6,356 nucleotides of DNA from an uncultured Eubacteriales bacterium (GTDB lineage: Bacteria; Bacillota; Clostridia; Oscillospirales; Oscillospiraceae), in contig URVR01000101.1 in NCBI GenBank assembly GCA_900551355.1, forward strand, positions 1-6,356. Reading direction: 5' to 3'. Positions within the stretch are counted from its first letter, which is position 1, and every line of letters starts with the position of its first letter. This document shows positions 5,786 to 6,356 of this stretch, in pieces. The notes beneath the pieces are model-generated. The model did no database searches, was not told the origin of the DNA, and saw only the letters and a list, made by a program, of their open reading frames with translations. The translations under genes and the position numbers were made by a program.

Positions 5786-6356
5786 CCGGTCGGTGGGAAC
5801 GCCGTCCGGCACCAGCAGCTTGTGGCCGCGCTCGGTTTTCTCCAGCAGCCGTTCCAGCATCATCGTGATACGGTCGTCCTCGATGGGAACGATACGCACC
5901 TTGCCGCCCTTGCCCTTCACGGTGAGGGCGTTTTCACGCAGCGCACGCTCCGCCGCAGCGGTGTCCATACGGAAGCACTCGTGGATACGCAGACCGGCAT
6001 AGCGAGCCAGATACAGGGCGAGGATGTAGTCCTTCCGCTCCTCCGCCATGGCGCGGCCGATCAGCTTGCCGAACTCCGGGTTCGTCCATGTACGATCCTG
6101 CTGCCCGAAGCGGCGGCGTTCCAAGGCAACGCCCAGTCCTTCATTACCCGGCAGCGTATAACGTGGATGAGACATCTTGTCATGGAAGAAGCGGATGGCG
6201 GAGAGGTCGGTCTTGATGGTGCTGGCGGACTTGCCCTGCGCCTGCAAATAGAGAACATAGCTCACCAGATGCTTGCCGCTGATGTTCTCCAGCTTTTGCA
6301 GGTGGTAGTGGACAGCGAGGTAGGCGCAGAAACGCTTGACCGCCTCATAGTAGCGA
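5741..6356 (-). pseudogene. N-terminal part of a second tyrosine recombinase, truncated at its C-terminus
   Basis: The minus-strand frame is open from the right edge to TGA at 5743-5741; the true start is outside the window (the GTG at 6265 is internal). It begins RYYEAVKRFCAYLAVHY and QKLENISGKHL, then GKSASTIKTDLSAIRFFHDK, a SAM-like core-binding domain. The catalytic domain follows: YLARYAGLRIHECFRMD with catalytic Arg I (codon 5989-5987), and ALTVKGKGGKVRIVPI with the beta-2/3 Lys. Homology-like sequence continues to LLVPDGVPTDRAI (about 5780) and then breaks into SGSRPLPPHRWC and stop. HxxR box II and the Tyr are missing. It belongs to a different recombinase subtype from the downstream fragment, because both contain their own beta-2/3 segment. 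The last codons overlap the start of the other fragment by 7 bases. It cannot cut DNA alone. Confidence 0.78.

Noticed and set aside
5493..6002. Plus-strand frame of 169 residues across the recombinase remnants
   Set aside because: It is antisense to recognisable integrase motifs on the minus strand and has no motif or ribosome site of its own.

Overview
This looks like the end of a high-GC Firmicutes (Clostridia) contig, most likely a gut Oscillospiraceae or Ruminococcaceae-type organism. The grounds are strong AAGGAGG-type ribosome sites, a sigma-A consensus promoter, tRNAs with encoded CCA, a Gram-positive sortase sorting tail, and integrase families typical of Clostridia. Genus cannot be decided from the sequence alone. 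The first 13 bases match the end of the Tn5/Nextera mosaic-end adapter, so the left edge is probably a library artefact and not genomic DNA.

Left part, minus strand (14-4345): a two-gene unit. The first gene (4345-3947) encodes a small protein with one membrane anchor and a DUF5640-like beta domain. Twenty-two bases later comes a very long secreted surface protein (from 3924, running off the contig end). It is built from about eight diverged modules, each a short helix followed by a beta-solenoid. The long open frame on the opposite strand here is an antisense shadow.

Middle (4373-4890): a perfect 31-bp hairpin terminates a minus-strand gene of which only the C-terminal sortase sorting signal remains (4464 to about 4630). 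At about 4615-4640 this tail abuts, head to head and with no promoter or start region, the C-terminal third of an ABC-2 type permease on the plus strand (to 4851). Neither gene is complete, so this is either a real rearrangement scar or an assembly chimera in low-complexity DNA.

Right part (4896-6356): a perfect-consensus extended promoter (TTGACA, 17 bp, TATAAT) drives tRNA-Asp(GTC) and tRNA-Thr(GGT), which end at a strong intrinsic terminator. Converging on them from the minus strand are the remains of two different tyrosine recombinases joined together. One is an N-terminal part (SAM-like domain, first catalytic Arg and Lys) that enters from the right edge. The other is a C-terminal part (Arg-His and Tyr box) with a His-to-Arg change in the HxxR motif and a frameshift near its end. 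The layout fits the decayed edge of a mobile element at a tRNA locus. I see no CRISPR array, no toxin-antitoxin pair and no convincing new defence system.
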